Source: a virus. Taken from it: DNA of 32,183 nucleotides. The stretch lies in IMG/VR virus record IMGVR_UViG_3300030390_000803, positions 1-32,183 of that record. One strand, written 5' to 3'. Made by a program: the position numbers and the translations under genes. Below, in pieces: positions 18,800-26,752 of the stretch. The notes beneath the pieces were generated by a model. That model searched no databases, was not told where the DNA came from, and saw only the letters and a list, made by a program, of their open reading frames with translations. Position 1 is the first letter of the stretch. Each line of letters starts with the position of its first letter.

Positions 18800-19054
18800 T
18801 TATCTTTCGTCTCTTTCTGCTTCCGCCCTATCTTCTGCTTTAGCATCAAGCATTTGATTTTTGTATTCATAATCTTCAATAGGGTCAGTAAAAAATTCTT
18901 CGCAGTTATCACACAAAAACCCTTCTTCAGGTTCTGCATGATCTAAGCATTTGTTACATATTCCATTTACTATAGTTGCATCACAACAATAGCTAGGACC
19001 ATTATCATTATCTGTGTAATTTTCCCCACAGCAGGGACTTACCATGTATCCCAT
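18800..19054 (-). CDS. small zinc-ribbon protein
   Basis: 84 residues with several Cys clusters: SPCCGENY, SYCCD, ICNKCLD and FLCDNCEEFF. The last two are CxxC knuckles typical of a zinc ribbon, and the earlier CC pairs could form a second site. The C-terminal third is highly acidic and charged (KAEDRAEAERDER). Such proteins often act as adaptors or DNA/RNA-binding factors; no specific function is visible. It is the first gene after the intrinsic terminator at 19076-19098 and lies 28 bases upstream of the rIIA-like gene, so it probably leads that transcription unit. Confidence 0.75.
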   Translation of the reverse strand: MGYMVSPCCGENYTDNDNGPSYCCDATIVNGICNKCLDHAEPEEGFLCDNCEEFFTDPIEDYEYKNQMLDAKAEDRAEAERDER

Positions 19055-19075
19055 AATTTAAAATGTTTAGTTAAT

Positions 19076-19098
19076 AAAAAAGAGCCCGTTAGGGCCCT
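19076..19098 (-). terminator. intrinsic terminator
   Basis: On the minus strand AGGGCCC-TAAC-GGGCTCT forms a 7-bp stem with one G-U pair and a 4-base loop, followed directly by TTTTT. It begins 3 bases after the stop of the PD-(D/E)XK nuclease gene and precedes the zinc-ribbon/rIIA cassette, so it probably ends the replication transcript. Confidence 0.85.
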
Positions 19099-19100
19099 TG

Positions 19101-19550
19101 TTATAATTGTTTGATTAGTTCTATAACTTCATCAACTTGTGCCTTATTTCTTGGCATAAATAATACATAGTGATGATTGTTATCTTTAAGATGTCTCTTA
19201 AATAGTTTCCATCTTAACGGAAAAGACTCATTAGCATAGCCTTTTGTTTCGATGATAAACTTACCATTAGGATCAACAAAATCTGGGGTATAAGTTATAG
19301 CCCGTATTTTACTGCCTTTGTTATAAAGTTTTTTAGAGGTACCTTCATAGCATGCTTGAGGGTATACTAAAGGATCAAAGATTGTAAATTTATGCTCTTC
19401 GTATTGGACTTCTATCTCAGCTTTTTGTAGACCTTTATAACAATAAAGTTCTAAATTAGACTGAAACGTTTTACCATCATAGTCACTTTTCTTAGCATTT
19501 CTTACTTTGCTACGTCCAGGTTTACTTCTAGCTTTTCTCTTCCAGGCCAT
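19101..19550 (-). CDS. PD-(D/E)XK phage endonuclease (DUF1064-like)
   Basis: 149 residues. TYTPDFVDPNGKFIIETKGY contains the catalytic D90 and E101-x-K103 of the PD-(D/E)XK fold, and FQSNLELYCY supplies the helix Glu (E34). The N-terminus is very basic (MAWKRKARSKPGRSKVRNAKK), suiting DNA contact. This set matches DUF1064-type phage nucleases thought to cut branched recombination or replication intermediates. The start overlaps the end of the metallophosphoesterase gene by 23 bases, so the two are coupled. An intrinsic terminator follows directly. Confidence 0.82.
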   Translation of the reverse strand: MAWKRKARSKPGRSKVRNAKKSDYDGKTFQSNLELYCYKGLQKAEIEVQYEEHKFTIFDPLVYPQACYEGTSKKLYNKGSKIRAITYTPDFVDPNGKFIIETKGYANESFPLRWKLFKRHLKDNNHHYVLFMPRNKAQVDEVIELIKQL

Positions 19551-20697
19551 AGCTCATCACATTTGTTTGGAGGTACCCTTCCAGTCCTCTATTCTTACTC
19601 CATATAAAAGCTTGCCCACATCTAAGTGTTCCTACATAACCCTGTGTTTTATGCCAAGCATCGTTAGCACAAATAGACGGTATAAATCTAACTTTAGTTC
19701 CCATGTATTCATTAAGCATTTCTTTATGCTTATGTCCACAATGTACTTCCCTAACTTTAGATCTACTCCACATAGCAGGTTGTTCTGTAGCAATTAAGAG
19801 TGGTAACTCTTGCGCTTTTTCCTTATCTCCGTGTGTAAACATGATCATATTTATACCATACTCATAATATTTACGTGAATCTAAACCATTGTCTATATTA
19901 ACGTTCTTATTATTATGATATAAAGCATCTAAAACTTCTCCTACATAGAACATACGCTCAAAATCATGATTACCTTGTATTACAACTACATCTACCGGAG
20001 CAAACTGTGTTAAATAATCAATTGCTTTTGTAACTAAATGCCAATACCCTCTAAAAGATTGACGCCATCGCATGCTATCTTGTTGAGGTGTGCCTTTAGT
20101 TGTAGCTCTACTCATACCTTCTGAATTTAAACCATCATTACCAACCGGTAATAAAAATCTTTCTATATTTAAACCATCTGCTTTTCTATGTAAATCTACA
20201 ATAGCTTTCATATAGTTTTTCTCGATAGTTTCTGAAGGTTCATCAGTAATTTTACCATAGTGTATATCCGGTAATGATATTTCATACAGCACAGGATCTT
20301 TTGGCTTTACATATTTAATTTTATTTACTTTAGTGGATCTATTTTTTATATAGTCTAGTAAATCATCTTTAACCTGAGGCTGTTCATGCCACTGATTATG
20401 TGTTACTATACTGTACCGTTGTTCACCCTTAAAGTTTTGCCAAAATTTAACAGACTTTACATCTTCCATTGTTAATCCGTTATCTAATAAATGTTTTGTA
20501 AAAGCCTGACTCTCGCCAAGCTCATGGCTATTATCATTGTTTATACGTTCTTGTACCCACTCTTCAGAGGTTACAAGTTTTTTACATTCTTTAATAATAG
20601 CTTTGTCTACTTTCCATTTATCAGCTAGGAACTGTACTCCTTTTTTTAAGTATCCTTTTTTAATCCTTAATTTTTCAATAATCTCATCTTTTGTCAT
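19528..20697 (-). CDS. calcineurin-like metallophosphoesterase
   Basis: 389 residues. The phosphoesterase domain (from about residue 135) shows the ordered metal-binding motifs: SLPDIHYGK (DxH), LPVGNDGLNS (GND), VVIQGNHDFERM (GNHD), MFTHGDKEK (HGD) and HCGHKHKE (GHxH). The N-terminal roughly 130 residues carry a helical, possibly DNA-binding part (MTKDEIIEKLRIKKGYLKKG). The domain is shared by nucleases such as SbcD/Mre11 and by phosphatases. The position between primase and a resolvase-type nuclease favours DNA processing, but the substrate is not proven. It overlaps both neighbours. Confidence 0.85.
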   Translation of the reverse strand: MTKDEIIEKLRIKKGYLKKGVQFLADKWKVDKAIIKECKKLVTSEEWVQERINNDNSHELGESQAFTKHLLDNGLTMEDVKSVKFWQNFKGEQRYSIVTHNQWHEQPQVKDDLLDYIKNRSTKVNKIKYVKPKDPVLYEISLPDIHYGKITDEPSETIEKNYMKAIVDLHRKADGLNIERFLLPVGNDGLNSEGMSRATTKGTPQQDSMRWRQSFRGYWHLVTKAIDYLTQFAPVDVVVIQGNHDFERMFYVGEVLDALYHNNKNVNIDNGLDSRKYYEYGINMIMFTHGDKEKAQELPLLIATEQPAMWSRSKVREVHCGHKHKEMLNEYMGTKVRFIPSICANDAWHKTQGYVGTLRCGQAFIWSKNRGLEGYLQTNVMSYGLEEKS

Positions 20698-21685
20698 TTA
20701 GTATAGTTTTAAGTTCGGTAAATCCACATGTTTTGCTTACTAAGTCTGAAGGATCTTTAGACTCATAGTAATCAGGTATGCAGATATTGTTAAAACCATA
20801 TAAGTCACAAATCTTTGTAGCCATACTCTGACCAGGGTTTGTAACCTTGTCGAAATCATTGTCGTATAAAATATCTATTTGGCTAAATCTTTCTTTTAGC
20901 TCACTCACTAGTTTATCTGAAGGTATTTGCATCTCGCTTTGTAATGCAATTGCATGACTGCCTGCTGCATACAAACACATAACATCTTTAAGAGATGAAG
21001 TAATGATAAGTCTCTCACCTTTGTACGGGAGTTGGTTATAGCCTTGGACATCTGTCTTTTTTGTATTGCTTAACCACTTATTTGTGTCTTCATAAGGAGA
21101 ATAAATTTTATATCGATTCTTGAATCTAAAGGCATAAGTTACTGATTTACAAGTAAATCTAGTACTGTTTACCCAGAAATGACTTATAGGTTCGACACCA
21201 AACATAGTTAATATTTTTTTACTGACAAAATATTTGCTCCAAAACTTTGCGTCGTCTCTAGTCCACTGTCTACGCTTCTTTTTAAGTATAACTTCAGTCT
21301 TAGTATAAGCTGGTGTTTTATTTTGTCTATAAGCCATAAGACCCATAGTAAATTTTATACCATCTTTTTTAGAACTAAGGTTAAGATTAAAATCAGAATC
21401 GATAATGTTTAGCGCAGAGTAAAAATCACAGCTGTATTTAAATTTTACATAATTAAAACAGTCAAACGTGTGATCAGGAGAACCAAAATCCTTATATAGT
21501 AACTTACCATTATAAGGTATTATAGAAACTGTAGGTGATTTATCTTGACGAAGGTCACTAAGAAATTTCTTACCTAATATTTTAAAATTAGGACAATAAT
21601 ACCTAAAAATGTCATACTCAGTAATTTTACCAAGTATGACATCTGTATGTAGGTGATCGTTACTATCTCTACGATCTATAGCCAT
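20684..21685 (-). CDS. dnaG: DnaG-like primase with degenerate zinc domain
   Basis: 333 residues. The N-terminal part (FLSDLRQDKSPTVSIIPYNG then DFGSPDHTFDCFNYV) follows the layout of the DnaG CHC2 zinc domain, including the xDKSPT turn, but the zinc ligands are missing. The C-terminal half is a TOPRIM domain: LIITSSLKDVM (D234), then ILYDNDFDK (D275, D277), followed by PGQSMA. The usual TOPRIM Glu is replaced by Ser near residue 230. The product would make RNA primers for the family A polymerase with the DnaB-like helicase encoded upstream. It overlaps the metallophosphoesterase gene and its ATG touches the preceding stop. Confidence 0.75.
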   Translation of the reverse strand: MAIDRRDSNDHLHTDVILGKITEYDIFRYYCPNFKILGKKFLSDLRQDKSPTVSIIPYNGKLLYKDFGSPDHTFDCFNYVKFKYSCDFYSALNIIDSDFNLNLSSKKDGIKFTMGLMAYRQNKTPAYTKTEVILKKKRRQWTRDDAKFWSKYFVSKKILTMFGVEPISHFWVNSTRFTCKSVTYAFRFKNRYKIYSPYEDTNKWLSNTKKTDVQGYNQLPYKGERLIITSSLKDVMCLYAAGSHAIALQSEMQIPSDKLVSELKERFSQIDILYDNDFDKVTNPGQSMATKICDLYGFNNICIPDYYESKDPSDLVSKTCGFTELKTILNDKR

Positions 21686-22455
21686 TAGAATGGGCTAGCT
21701 TCTGCCGCAGCAGGTGTAGTCCAATCTTCAGTTTCCTGAATAGTATCTGGTGTAACCAGACTAGCTGTTGATACATGCTTACCCCATTTAAGGTCTGCAT
21801 TAAAATCATGGTTCTTGAACTGAGAATACTCATCATTAAGAGACTTAACAAATAAGTCATCTCTTTGAGGTTTAACTCTGCCAAAATAACCAGTGTAAAT
21901 ACCTTGATATTTATCGTCTTTTACACCAATCAATACTCTAAGCTGATTGCTTTTAAGTGCTGCAGCAAGAGTCTTAAGCTCTGTTACATTACCTGTTACA
22001 ATATCACTCATAGTATCATAGAACACAGATCCACCTGCAGCTACGTTAGCCCAAGCTTTTGTAAATTCAATTAGTTCTCTCTCGCCATCATAAGCTTTTC
22101 TTTCACCATCAGCTTTCCACCAGTCATAACTTGGTGCATCATTTGACCATGTAGATTGACCTACATTGTTTAGCCATAGAAACTTACCAGTTTGAGATTG
22201 TTTAGTGCTATTCTTTAAGAATAAATCTAATTTAAATTTACCATCTTCGTTTGCAAGCCAGAACGTTACTTTGTTCCACGCTTGATCGTTGCTAGTTCCT
22301 GAATATGCAGGTTCTTGTTTTACATTCACATCCATTGCATGTAATTCTGCCATAGTAGGGTTAACTGCTACAACAGTTACATTAGTTAAGCCGGAATAGA
22401 ATTCTCTACCTCCTCCTGATACTTCTTCAGTACTTGCATTACTTTGTATTGCCAT
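21685..22455 (-). CDS. putative single-stranded DNA-binding protein
   Basis: 256 residues. The central part is beta-rich (KVTFWLANEDGKFKLDLFLKN, QLRVLIGVKDDKYQGIYTGYFGRVKP) with many aromatic residues (several Trp and Tyr), as in OB-fold ssDNA-binding proteins. The C-terminus ends in a flexible Glu/Ala tail with aromatic tip (EDWTTPAAAEASPF); its final Pro-Phe recalls bacterial SSB tips that dock partner proteins. It lies between the primase and the 128-residue and Sak4-like genes, the place where many phages carry an SSB. Codon use looks richer in GC than its neighbours, which may reflect high expression. The assignment rests on composition, tail and context, not on a firm motif. Confidence 0.5.
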   Translation of the reverse strand: MAIQSNASTEEVSGGGREFYSGLTNVTVVAVNPTMAELHAMDVNVKQEPAYSGTSNDQAWNKVTFWLANEDGKFKLDLFLKNSTKQSQTGKFLWLNNVGQSTWSNDAPSYDWWKADGERKAYDGERELIEFTKAWANVAAGGSVFYDTMSDIVTGNVTELKTLAAALKSNQLRVLIGVKDDKYQGIYTGYFGRVKPQRDDLFVKSLNDEYSQFKNHDFNADLKWGKHVSTASLVTPDTIQETEDWTTPAAAEASPF

Positions 22456-22475
22456 ATTTAATTATTTATTGGTTA

Positions 22476-22862
22476 TTAAAATTGTGTTAATTCTCCTTTA
22501 AAATCTAGTCCTTCTTCTGATCTTGTTTGATCATCAAAACTTTCTTGTACGGGTACAGGAATACTAGTTTGATTAGGATCTATTGGTTCTGCTTGTTCTA
22601 CAGCAATGTCTCCACTATTTAGTGGTAATGTATCATCTACAAAACTAAAAGATAATTTTCTAACTTTCTTAGCTTTTTTACCTTTTAATGCAGGATGCAT
22701 AAACATTTGTTTTACTTCCCAAGCTTCTAAATTATATTTAGCCTGAATAGCAGATCTATCTATACCATTTTCTAGATCTTTTATAATCATAGTAGTAGTA
22801 ATTTGTGCTGGTGTTTCTTGTTTTACAACCTCAGCATTGGTTGGCTCATTTGCGTCTATCAT
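22476..22862 (-). CDS. small protein with putative helix-turn-helix
   Basis: 128 residues. Residues about 20-65 (MIIKDLENGIDRSAIQAKYN then LEAWEVKQMFMHP) look like a helix-turn-helix resembling short phage proteins of the type GxDRxxIAxKYxL. They are followed by a basic stretch (KGKKAKKVRK). The C-terminal half is acidic and disordered-looking. It lies between the Sak4-like ATPase and the putative SSB, so it may help recombination or SSB loading (inference). No firm family assignment. Confidence 0.7.
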   Translation of the reverse strand: MIDANEPTNAEVVKQETPAQITTTMIIKDLENGIDRSAIQAKYNLEAWEVKQMFMHPALKGKKAKKVRKLSFSFVDDTLPLNSGDIAVEQAEPIDPNQTSIPVPVQESFDDQTRSEEGLDFKGELTQF

Positions 22863-22877
22863 AGTTTTTGTATTTAA

Positions 22878-23585
22878 TTAGTCTATAAAAATTTGATCCC
22901 AAGCTAAAGGCATGGTTGCGCCTTTTAAATGTGCACATCTAGAACCTGCAGTTACATCATCCATAGAGTTAAAAGAAATCATTGTTTCTTCTCCTTCTCT
23001 ATATATATAACCAACAGCATCTGCATTAGCACATGTAATTTGTTTAATCTTACCCGTAAGGTCTAAGTCTTTTACTGCAACTTCCTTACCTTGTTTCTCT
23101 AGCATTTTATCTTTTAGATGACCTACTAGTATGACATGATCAGCTAGTTTATTAAGCTTATCCATCCATTCTTTGTACGCCATACGTAAGTATAAATAAC
23201 CAGCGCCATTAGGTAAAGACAACACAGACAGATTCTCATTTTTACTGTCAAAGTTTTTACCCATAGGTGTTTTCTTGTATATTGCTTTAGCATAGCCCTC
23301 ACACCATTCTTCTAGTTTAGATATAGTGTCAATTGCTACGTATTTATACGGTTTACCTGCTTTTATAATCTCAGAACCAATTTTTTGTAGTTCTGCAAGA
23401 CTATTAGCTTTAATTTTTAGTGCATCTACCATATCAGAACCGTCTTCTAGATCTATAATCAAACAGTTGTTTAGTAGAGATAACATTGTAGTCTTACCTA
23501 TCTTAGGTGGACCATATATTATCATATTCTTAGGCGATTTACGGCTCGCCTTAACCTTTTCTTTTGGTAATTCCATAGTTTTCAT
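22878..23585 (-). CDS. Sak4-like RecA-fold ATPase (AAA_24 type)
   Basis: 235 residues. NMIIYGPPKIGKTTMLS contains the Walker A motif GPPKIGKTT (residues 25-33), and KYVAIDTISKLEEW fits Walker B. CLIIDLEDGSDMVDA and VILVGHLKDKML match the Sak4-like phage single-strand annealing ATPases. Such proteins bind ssDNA, are stimulated by SSB and support recombination-dependent replication. The putative SSB gene nearby fits that partnership. A conserved-looking Arg/Lys-rich N-terminus precedes Walker A. An AACTAAATAAT leader lies before the ATG; the stop of a 53-residue gene is one base upstream. Confidence 0.82.
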   Translation of the reverse strand: MKTMELPKEKVKASRKSPKNMIIYGPPKIGKTTMLSLLNNCLIIDLEDGSDMVDALKIKANSLAELQKIGSEIIKAGKPYKYVAIDTISKLEEWCEGYAKAIYKKTPMGKNFDSKNENLSVLSLPNGAGYLYLRMAYKEWMDKLNKLADHVILVGHLKDKMLEKQGKEVAVKDLDLTGKIKQITCANADAVGYIYREGEETMISFNSMDDVTAGSRCAHLKGATMPLAWDQIFID

Positions 23586-23586
23586 A

Positions 23587-23748
23587 TTATTTAGTTTTTA
23601 ATTTAGTTCTTAATGTGTCTCTTTTAGACATAAGCATAACTGTTTTTTCTGTATCAGTATCTTTAAACTTTTTTATCTTTTTATCTATAAGATTTATCTC
23701 GTTTAACACTGCTACTTTTGCTTTGTTTCTTCCGTTTCTTTTACTCAT
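23587..23748 (-). CDS. small basic protein (53 aa)
   Basis: A short gene begins with ATG at 23748, overlapping the DnaB-like helicase stop as ATGA, and ends with TAA at 23587, one base before the Sak4-like ATG. The product starts MSKRNGRNKAKV and ends RDTLRTKLKTK; it is strongly basic and predicted helical. The tight packing on both sides and the Lys/Arg/Leu heptad-like spacing support a real gene. Its function is unknown; binding to DNA, RNA or a replication partner is possible. Confidence 0.7.
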   Translation of the reverse strand: MSKRNGRNKAKVAVLNEINLIDKKIKKFKDTDTEKTVMLMSKRDTLRTKLKTK

Positions 23749-24695
23749 AATCTTTCTTTTATTGTAAATGTTGACATTTCAGCTTCATAAGGTATCATAC
23801 CTAATAAGCCATCACGATTCTTTTCCATGTGCACTGCTAGTAAACCAACAGGATTCTCATTACAATAATTTTCTGTAATCCCATATAGATCATGTGGTCT
23901 TTGTAACATCATTACAACATGTGCATCTTGACCAATAGAGTCACCGCCAAACAAATCTGTTAGCAGTGGCTGATATTGCGCTTTAGCACGATGTTCTTGT
24001 TCTATGTTACGATTTAGTTGAGATAGTAATATGTTTATAGTTCCCATTTTAGCTTGCATCCACATACAACCTTTTGATACTTCATTAAGTTTTTGTAATT
24101 CTTGCTCTCTACTGCTTAATATAAGCCTAGAGTGATCGAACACATTAACAATAGTATAATCTGGTCTTTTATTCCCTATATCTATATTAGCTTCTTTAAT
24201 ATACTCCATATCTCTAGGAACACTATTAAAATATATAGGGTAGTTACTGTACTTTAAAACTTCTTCTTTAAACTTTACATACTCTTCTTGTTCTAGCTTC
24301 TTCTCTACAGATAGTAATTCACCTACCTGTTTATTTGTACCTTTTGAGCCTGCACGTAATATCTGTTGATAGCCGGGCATCTCGAAAGACCAATACAATA
24401 CAAGTAATTTCTTACCTATATTGTTATCCAATAAATCAAAGATCAATTGGTTACTAAACGCTGATTTACCTACACCTGGACGACCTGCAATTACATACAT
24501 CTTACCCGGTTGTAAACCACCTAGTAAGTTCTTGTTTAATCTTGCCCATTTGGTAGGATAGACCATACGTCTACCATTCATACCGTCAGTTACCTGGTGC
24601 AGTGATGCACTGATAGCTTTTCTTATGCTTTTAAATCCCCTATCTTTAAAGGGATCGTGTAATTCTGTTGGTTTCTTGTTTTGTGTCATTTTCAT
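23745..24695 (-). CDS. dnaB: DnaB-like replicative helicase
   Basis: 316 residues. IAGRPGVGKSAFSNQ is Walker A (residues 71-78). The LLVLYWSFEMPGYQ segment contains the Glu motif, ILLSQLNRNIEQ is the H3-like motif, and LFGGDSIGQDAHVVMMLQRP fits the SIxQDA motif of DnaB helicases. LAVHMEKNRDGLLG is the last motif, with an Arg finger region. The N-terminal primase-interaction domain of bacterial DnaB is missing, since only about 50 residues precede the RecA core. The start is either M1 or M3 (24695 or 24689); it overlaps the upstream 183-residue gene by about 50 bases and its stop overlaps the next ATG as ATGA. It unwinds the fork ahead of the family A polymerase. Confidence 0.9.
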   Translation of the reverse strand: MKMTQNKKPTELHDPFKDRGFKSIRKAISASLHQVTDGMNGRRMVYPTKWARLNKNLLGGLQPGKMYVIAGRPGVGKSAFSNQLIFDLLDNNIGKKLLVLYWSFEMPGYQQILRAGSKGTNKQVGELLSVEKKLEQEEYVKFKEEVLKYSNYPIYFNSVPRDMEYIKEANIDIGNKRPDYTIVNVFDHSRLILSSREQELQKLNEVSKGCMWMQAKMGTINILLSQLNRNIEQEHRAKAQYQPLLTDLFGGDSIGQDAHVVMMLQRPHDLYGITENYCNENPVGLLAVHMEKNRDGLLGMIPYEAEMSTFTIKERL

Positions 24696-25197
24696 CTAAG
24701 TTTTCATACTTTTCCCAAGTATGGTTATTAATCCATGTTTCTAAGTTTTGCATATAAGCAAGGTTAAATTTATTTATTACAAGCTCTGTATCTAAACATT
24801 TCATTATGTGCTTGTGTTTATATAGCTTATCCCCTACTATTTTTTTATATTTTGCTTTGCATTTTGCATTAGCCTTAGAATCTGGATCCTTAGCATGTAA
24901 CACTCTAACACCACGATCAGTAGTCATTACTTTCATAGGATACGTAGATATAAGCTCAGCAAACATCTGATCAAAATTTGAAGAGAAAAGATCTATGAAC
25001 TCTTGTCTTATAAAATGTTGATCAGGTGTTTCGCCTAGCTTAATATATCCATCTTCTTGTAACTTTTCTAAATTTGGTTTAAGATTAAGATTGTTTAAAT
25101 AGGTATAACTTTCCTTATGTATTATATAAAGATATAAATAATCGTCAGCAGACATACCTGTCTGTTCTAACACTTCAAAATCTATATCAACATTCAT
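24646..25197 (-). CDS. putative winged-helix protein, possible helicase loader
   Basis: 183 residues. Residues about 15-60 (YLYLYIIHKESYTYLNNLNL then LEKLQEDGYIKLGE) look like a winged helix: helices followed by a DGYI wing as in DnaD/replisome-organiser-type proteins. The C-terminal part (about residues 130-165, NKFNLAYMQNLETWINNHTW) is helical. It precedes and overlaps the DnaB-like helicase, the typical place for a helicase loader or replication initiator in phages. That role is inference from context. A Bacteroidota-like promoter lies directly upstream (25250-25281). Confidence 0.65.
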   Translation of the reverse strand: MNVDIDFEVLEQTGMSADDYLYLYIIHKESYTYLNNLNLKPNLEKLQEDGYIKLGETPDQHFIRQEFIDLFSSNFDQMFAELISTYPMKVMTTDRGVRVLHAKDPDSKANAKCKAKYKKIVGDKLYKHKHIMKCLDTELVINKFNLAYMQNLETWINNHTWEKYENLDENDTKQETNRITRSL

Positions 25198-25249
25198 ATG
25201 GCAGTAAAGGTTATAAAAAGTTCTGTTATACTAATTTTTAAATCTAAAG

Positions 25250-25281
25250 CAAATATAATAAATTCTGTTATCATCTACAAA
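25250..25281 (-). promoter_or_regulatory. Bacteroidota-type promoter
   Basis: In the 96-base gap after the SF2 helicase stop, the minus strand reads TTTG (25281-25278), 20 bases of spacer, then TATATTTG (25257-25250). This fits the Bacteroidota TTTG / TAnnTTTG consensus at about -33/-7. Transcription would start near 25243, leaving a short leader to the ATG at 25197. A 9-base direct repeat, ATAACAGAA on the minus strand, brackets the -7 box (25221-25229 and 25263-25271) and could be an operator. A 26-codon ORF with start at 25274 overlaps the promoter. Confidence 0.5.
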
Positions 25282-25293
25282 TTATTTGTATAA

Positions 25294-26463
25294 TTATTGC
25301 CAAACAATATTTTTTAGACCTTTTGTAGCTTTCTTGAGCCACTTTTCTTCCTGAGAATCAGCAACATAGATAATTACTATCTTACCAATTTTATCCTCCT
25401 GAAAACGTATCAATCGTCCTACACGCTGTATCATAGACAGAGATTTACTTGTGATACCACATAAAATACCCATATTTGCGTTAGGAACATCAAAGCCCTG
25501 ATTAAGAGCTTTTGTAGAAAACAACACATTTATATCATCATTCTTAAACGAATCTAATGCTAATTGTTTTTGTTTCTTAGTCTTTTTAGAGTGATAAGCC
25601 ATACCATTTGGTATAGATGCACATAATTTATCTGTAAAATCATTTGCACCACCAAATACTAGTATTTTTTTGTCTGTATTTGCTGCATATATCTGTTGAA
25701 ATTTATCTATTTTATTCTCTGCAAAATCTACAATCTGTTTACGTGCTCTAATGAGTCTATAAAACTGTACTGCTGCTTGCATTTGTACACCGGTTGCAGA
25801 TTTACTAGCTAAAATTCTCTTTGCTTCATTAAACGCATCAAAATTACCTAGCTGATATTTCCAATAAATAAATTTATTATTTATCTTTTTATATTCTTCT
25901 GCTTCTGTATCTGTAAGCTTAACAGGTACACATGTAATCTCATATGGACTCACAATACCTAGCTTTACACATTTATCTAGTGTAATCTTGTACGCTGTTG
26001 GCGCTATTTTATCTAGGAGCTCTCTGTACTCAAGCTCTTCAGGTAAAGTTGCAGTCATACACAATAACATATTAAACTTATTGTTTTCAAAGAACTTACG
26101 ATACTCTGGTGATAAACCTAAATGTATTTCGTCACATACAACTATATTATAATGTTTATTCTTTAGTTTATATGCACTTTGATAGCACATAATTTCTACA
26201 TTGTCATGTGATACACCCCATTTATCAAATTCTTCTATAAACTGATCTTGTAATTGTACAGTAGGGACAAGAATTAATGCATCACCACCATCTTTAAGTG
26301 CATATTTTACAGCAAGGACACCAACTCTAGACTTACCAAAGCCGGTACCTGCAATTACAGAGCCTATAAATCCTTGGCCTGCCCATTTGTTTAGAGCACT
26401 TTTTTGCTCAATATCTCTTATCTTATTTATTTCACTCACGACATCTTTATTTTTATTTACCAT
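25294..26463 (-). CDS. superfamily 2 DNA/RNA helicase
   Basis: 389 residues. Motif I is AGTGFGKSRV (G39-S45), motif Ia is LVPTVQLQDQF, motif II is CDEIH (D111-H114), motif III is MTATLP, and LNQGFDVPNANM, followed by IQRVGRLIRF, gives motifs V and VI. Both RecA-like domains are therefore complete. The short length and order resemble phage UvsW/DEAD-type helicases used in fork repair or origin handling. It lies between the family A polymerase and the winged-helix/DnaB pair. The start ATG overlaps the end of the upstream 90-residue gene by 7 bases. Confidence 0.9.
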   Translation of the reverse strand: MVNKNKDVVSEINKIRDIEQKSALNKWAGQGFIGSVIAGTGFGKSRVGVLAVKYALKDGGDALILVPTVQLQDQFIEEFDKWGVSHDNVEIMCYQSAYKLKNKHYNIVVCDEIHLGLSPEYRKFFENNKFNMLLCMTATLPEELEYRELLDKIAPTAYKITLDKCVKLGIVSPYEITCVPVKLTDTEAEEYKKINNKFIYWKYQLGNFDAFNEAKRILASKSATGVQMQAAVQFYRLIRARKQIVDFAENKIDKFQQIYAANTDKKILVFGGANDFTDKLCASIPNGMAYHSKKTKKQKQLALDSFKNDDINVLFSTKALNQGFDVPNANMGILCGITSKSLSMIQRVGRLIRFQEDKIGKIVIIYVADSQEEKWLKKATKGLKNIVWQ

Positions 26464-26729
26464 ACTTTTCTAGTATTTTTTAATTTATATTTAGTCATAT
26501 TATTTGCTTTCATAACAGCTCTATAGTTTAAAGGAGGGACATAATGAGTAGGTGCATCTATATATTTACTATAGTTTGTATCATTATATTTATATCTTTT
26601 AAATCTAACTTCTTGTTTACCACTGTATTTAAACCAATCATTCATATCAACAACCTTAGCTGCTTGTAACTCTTCTAGATACTTTTGTTGTTTAAGTTCT
26701 TCTATAAAATTTTTAGTTTCTTTTTTCAT
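26457..26729 (-). CDS. unidentified small protein (90 aa)
   Basis: I chose the ATG at 26729 (MKKETKNFIEELKQQKYL...) because it follows an AACTAAATAAA leader like other genes here. The upstream extension to 26795 would run through an inverted-repeat element (E2). The protein has an amphipathic N-terminal helix and a basic, aromatic C-terminal part (YNDTNYSKYIDAPTHYVPPL, then KYKLKNTRKVW). No family recognised. It sits between the polymerase and the SF2 helicase and overlaps the latter. Confidence 0.7.
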   Translation of the reverse strand: MKKETKNFIEELKQQKYLEELQAAKVVDMNDWFKYSGKQEVRFKRYKYNDTNYSKYIDAPTHYVPPLNYRAVMKANNMTKYKLKNTRKVW

Positions 26730-26752
26730 TTTATTTAGTTTTATAAATAAAC

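Noticed and set aside
21669-21884. 71-residue frame on the minus strand
   Set aside because: It lies in another frame of the putative SSB gene on the same strand, has a biased Leu/Met-rich composition, and runs over the primase start.
25194-25274. 26-residue hydrophobic frame ending as ATGA with the 183-aa gene
   Set aside because: Its start lies inside the spacer of the promoter match, upstream of the expected transcript start. It is too short to support alone, though it could be translated from a read-through transcript.
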